This document shows positions 60,285 through 64,000 of a stretch of 64,000 bases of DNA, one piece after another. The stretch lies in assembly GCF_039652555.1 (NCBI RefSeq), contig NZ_JBDJAF010000005.1, positions 1-64,000 on the forward strand. Reading direction: 5' to 3'. Source of the stretch: Parafrigoribacterium mesophilum (lineage in GTDB: Bacteria > Actinomycetota > Actinomycetes > Actinomycetales > Microbacteriaceae). The position numbers and the translations under genes were made by a program. The notes under the pieces are model-generated. The model made no database searches, had not been told where the DNA came from, and was given only the letters and a program-made list of their open reading frames with translations. The stretch's first letter is position 1. Each line of letters opens with the position of its first letter.

Positions 60285-61178
60285 CTACTGGTGTGAAGCT
60301 GCGTTGATGGTGATCTTGTCGATGCCGCCGCTTTCGACGCCCCACTTCGTGAGGATCTTCGTGTAGCTTCCGTCGTCAACCATCGACTGGAGTGCCTTCT
60401 GCAGCACGGGACCCAGTTTGCTGCCCAGAGCGACCGGGATGCCATACGGCGCTGCTTCAAACGCCTCCCCAGCGGGTTGCAGCTTGCCGTCGGTCTGCTT
60501 GATGGCGTACAGGGTGACCGGGGAGTCGGCGCTCATCGCATCGACTTGGCCGAGCACGAGTGCCGTGGTGGCCGAGTCCTGCGCATCGTACTTGAGGATC
60601 TGGATGGCGGCCTTGCCGGCATCCGTGCACGCCTTGGACTTCGCCGGCACTTCGGTGGAGTCCTCGTACGTCGTGGCCTGCACTGCTACCTTCAGGCCGC
60701 ACGCGTTATCTGGATCGACGGTTTTGCCCTTCGCGGACGCCCACTGGATGCCGGCGGTGAAGTAGTTGACGAAGTCGACCTGCTTCTCCCGCTCGAGCGT
60801 GTCTGTGAACGAGGACATGCCCATGTCCAGCGTGCCGCCGCGCAGCTTTGGCAGGATGTTGTCGAAGGTTTCGATTTTGAAGTCGACCTTGAGGCCAAGC
60901 ACCGCTCCGAGTGCGTTGGTCAGATCCACCGACCACCCCACGGGGCTGCCATCAGGCCCCTTGTACTCGTTGGGCGGATAGTTATTGGCCATGCCCACCT
61001 CGAGCACGCCCGCTTTCTTGATGTCGGCCGGGAGCAGCGCCGCGATGTCCTGGTTCGTCGAATTCGAACTGGCGGGACTGGACGAGTGGTTAGCCTCAGC
61101 GGCATCGTTGCTGACGCAACCAGAGAGCGTGAGAGCCGCGACGGCACCAAGTGCCAGCCAGGTGTATCGAGCGCGCAT
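60285..61178 (-). CDS. Polar amino acid-type ABC transporter substrate-binding lipoprotein
   Basis: A 297-residue lipoprotein: signal RARYTWLALGAVAALTLSGC with lipobox LSGC near residue 20, a Ser/Asn-rich linker, then the bacterial family 3 binding fold (IKKAGVLEVGMANNYPPNEY, SPVGWSVDLTNALGAVLGLK, LRGGTLDMGMSSFTDTLERE, YGIPVALGSKLGPVLQKAL). It captures an amino acid or related compound. No permease or ATPase gene is adjacent, so it is an orphan binding protein or works with a transporter elsewhere. ATG 61176-61178 follows CAAGGATG. The gene is convergent with PucR and divergent from the semialdehyde dehydrogenase. Confidence 0.87.
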   Translation of the reverse strand: MRARYTWLALGAVAALTLSGCVSNDAAEANHSSSPASSNSTNQDIAALLPADIKKAGVLEVGMANNYPPNEYKGPDGSPVGWSVDLTNALGAVLGLKVDFKIETFDNILPKLRGGTLDMGMSSFTDTLEREKQVDFVNYFTAGIQWASAKGKTVDPDNACGLKVAVQATTYEDSTEVPAKSKACTDAGKAAIQILKYDAQDSATTALVLGQVDAMSADSPVTLYAIKQTDGKLQPAGEAFEAAPYGIPVALGSKLGPVLQKALQSMVDDGSYTKILTKWGVESGGIDKITINAASHQ

Positions 61179-61459
61179 TGAGCATCCTTGATCGTTCGTG
61201 CTTCGGTGAGCCACCGCGATGACTCGTCACTGAGGTATGAAAGGCGGAACACTTTGAGAGTAAAGGCAGATGCGGCGATGCTCTATGGACAGGCGGACGA
61301 AGCCACGGGTGCCGCCTTGTGATTATCTGCTAACTGCGCGAGGCACTCCATTGGTTCGAGTTGTGGAGGATCGCGGCGCATCCCGCTTAGGCTGGCACTG
61401 TCATGTGCACCGTTGCCCACCCGGCGCGGAGTACTGACCGTGTAGGCAGAAGGAGCACC

Positions 61460-62827
<1,368 letters not shown>

Positions 62828-62976
62828 GGCCGGTGCCGCGGCGAGTATCGCGCCCTGCCGTCACTATTGCCCTCGGGCGACCGGGTGCAATTGTGACCCG
62901 GGGTGCATTCGCCTGTCAGGCGTCAGACGCGGATGCCGCACTAGAGAGATTCTCACGGTCGCAATAGACTGCCGCC

Positions 62977-63741
62977 ATGTCTGATACTTTCGTCACCTAC
63001 ATCGGCGGGCCAACGGTGCTGTTGGAGTACGCCGGGCTGAGAATCCTGACCGATCCCACCTTCGATGCACCGGGCAGCTATGTTGAGCCGTCCGGGCTGA
63101 CCCTGGTGAAGACGGTCGGTCCGGCCATCGCCGTGGACCAGCTGGGCGAAGTCGACCTCGGGCTGCTCTCGCACCACCAGCACCTGGACAACCTGGACCA
63201 CCTGGGACGCGAGGTGCTGCTGCGCCTGCCGCTGGTCCTCAGCACGGCGAAGGCGGCCGAGGAGGTGGGCGGCCCGGTGTCCGGGCTCGCGCCGTGGGCC
63301 TCGCGCACGGTCGGTGCGGTGACCGTGACGGCGACCCCGGCGCTGCACGGGCCGGCGCAGTTCGAGGCGATGAGCGGGCCGGTGATCGGCTTCGTGCTGC
63401 AGGCAGCGGGGGAGCCGACCGTCTACATCAGCGGCGACAACGCGTCGCTGGAACTGGTCGACCAGATCGCCGACCGCATCGACGCCGTCGACGTGGCGCT
63501 GCTGCACGCCGGCGCCGCGAGGATCCCGGCGATCGACGCGGCACTGACCATGACGTCGCCGGATGCGGCGGAGGCGGCCCGCATTCTCGACCCGAAACAG
63601 GTGGTCGGCATCCACACCGAGGACTGGGGGCACCTGTCCGAGACGCGTGAGCAGTTCGTGGCGGCGTTCGCGGCTGCCGACCTCGTCGACCTGCTGGTGG
63701 ACATCCCGCGCGGCGTTCGGGTGCCCTTGGCATCGAGCTGA
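62977..63741 (+). CDS. MBL-fold (beta-lactamase-like) metallohydrolase, UlaG-type
   Basis: A 254-residue metallo-beta-lactamase-fold protein. The metal motif appears as LSHHQHLDNLDHLG near residues 64-77 (an H.H.DNLD variant of HxHxDH); later ligands are the Asp in YISGDNASLELV and His in VVGIHTEDWGHLSE. It groups with UlaG-like L-ascorbate-6-phosphate lactonase-type and related hydrolases; the substrate is unknown. ATG 62977 lacks a strong ribosome site. Confidence 0.85.
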   Translation: MSDTFVTYIGGPTVLLEYAGLRILTDPTFDAPGSYVEPSGLTLVKTVGPAIAVDQLGEVDLGLLSHHQHLDNLDHLGREVLLRLPLVLSTAKAAEEVGGPVSGLAPWASRTVGAVTVTATPALHGPAQFEAMSGPVIGFVLQAAGEPTVYISGDNASLELVDQIADRIDAVDVALLHAGAARIPAIDAALTMTSPDAAEAARILDPKQVVGIHTEDWGHLSETREQFVAAFAAADLVDLLVDIPRGVRVPLASS

Positions 63742-63899
63742 GCTCATTCCTGACGGGCTGGCTCGCCACGGCGGTGGGGAGCAAGGCGGGCTAGAGCGGC
63801 AGCATCCGGCGCTTCGTCGGTCGGGTGCACGATAGTCGCATCCGTCACACTCGCAGCAAGTGTCATTTCACGAGCGGGGTGGCCGCTAATCTGAAATGT

Positions 63900-64000
63900 A
63901 TGAGTGATGCAACCACGACCCCGGAATCCACAGCACCGTCCAACCCCGTGCACCCCCCACGCGATGAGTCGCCCCGCGGAGTGACGTACCGGGTGCTCGC
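63900..64000 (+). CDS. Start of an unidentified gene cut by the window edge
   Basis: ATG 63900 opens a frame still open at base 64000: MSDATTTPESTAPSNPVHPP followed by RDESPRGVTYRVLA. The Thr/Pro-rich start ahead of a region becoming hydrophobic suggests a cytoplasmic N-terminus of a membrane protein, but 33 residues are too few to identify it. TAATCT lies 14 bases upstream and there is no ribosome site, so the mRNA may be leaderless. Confidence 0.5.
   Translation, partial: MSDATTTPESTAPSNPVHPPRDESPRGVTYRVL

Noticed and set aside
61403..61459. An upstream ATG for the semialdehyde dehydrogenase
   Set aside because: It would add 19 non-conserved residues; AGAAGGAGCACC directly precedes ATG 61460.

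Overview
The window is high-GC DNA with dense, often overlapping genes, many GTG and TTG starts, and two loci of the DUF222/HNH endonuclease family that is highly amplified in Microbacteriaceae and related Actinobacteria. An F420-type luciferase-like oxidoreductase, a QcrB paralogue and a putative DtxR/IdeR box also point to an actinobacterium, most likely a soil or plant-associated Microbacteriaceae; the species cannot be named from this sequence. I saw no rRNA or tRNA gene, no CRISPR array and no replication origin.

Layout. 1-313: right end of a probable IS256-family insertion sequence followed by a 5'-truncated HNH gene. 399-4524: M20 amidohydrolase, an NAD-binding DUF2867-type protein and a membrane-anchored double glyoxalase-fold protein. 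4695-7565: an eroded restriction locus (hsdR tail, small Cys-rich protein, intact GmrSD-type DUF262/DUF1524 protein). 7623-8508: a putative iron box, a probable 2-oxoglutarate dioxygenase-like gene and a strong terminator. 8537-16420: housekeeping and accessory genes, including the folate one-carbon pair fhs and a cyclodeaminase.

16417-36415 is the most striking part: a roughly 20-kb catabolic region built as two divergent operons. Leftward are enoyl-CoA hydratase, acyl-CoA dehydrogenase, class III CoA-transferase, acyl-CoA ligase, 3-hydroxyacyl-CoA dehydrogenase, a second enoyl-CoA hydratase, an NTF2-like protein and a tartrate/malate-type dehydrogenase, almost all overlapping by 4 bases. 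Rightward are a ribose-type ABC importer, a GntR/FCD regulator, an aldehyde dehydrogenase, an enolase-superfamily enzyme, a Cys-less thiolase-like protein paired with a DUF35 zinc-ribbon/OB protein, EtfB, EtfA and a membrane cytochrome b. An identical 12-base sequence lies in inverted orientation at the two ends of the divergent promoter region and is a candidate shared operator. The gene set suggests uptake of an organic acid or polyol-like compound, CoA activation, a beta-oxidation round, retro-aldol cleavage and delivery of electrons through ETF to the membrane. The substrate is unknown.

36434-64000 is mixed: NAD-binding and SRPBCC proteins, a MoxR/VWA pair, a SLAC1-type transporter, msrA, HAD phosphatase, DHFR-like reductases, an epimerase-TetR pair with an operator-like palindrome, a stand-alone QcrB paralogue, a MarR-hydrolase divergon whose start codons abut within a palindrome, a DEAD-box helicase, and a PucR / hydroxy-acid oxidase / amino-acid-binding protein / semialdehyde dehydrogenase neighbourhood. 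Several genes are broken: a cysteine hydrolase with a large internal deletion, a DUF222/HNH gene and a DUF2255 gene with single-base frameshifts. The window ends inside a new gene.
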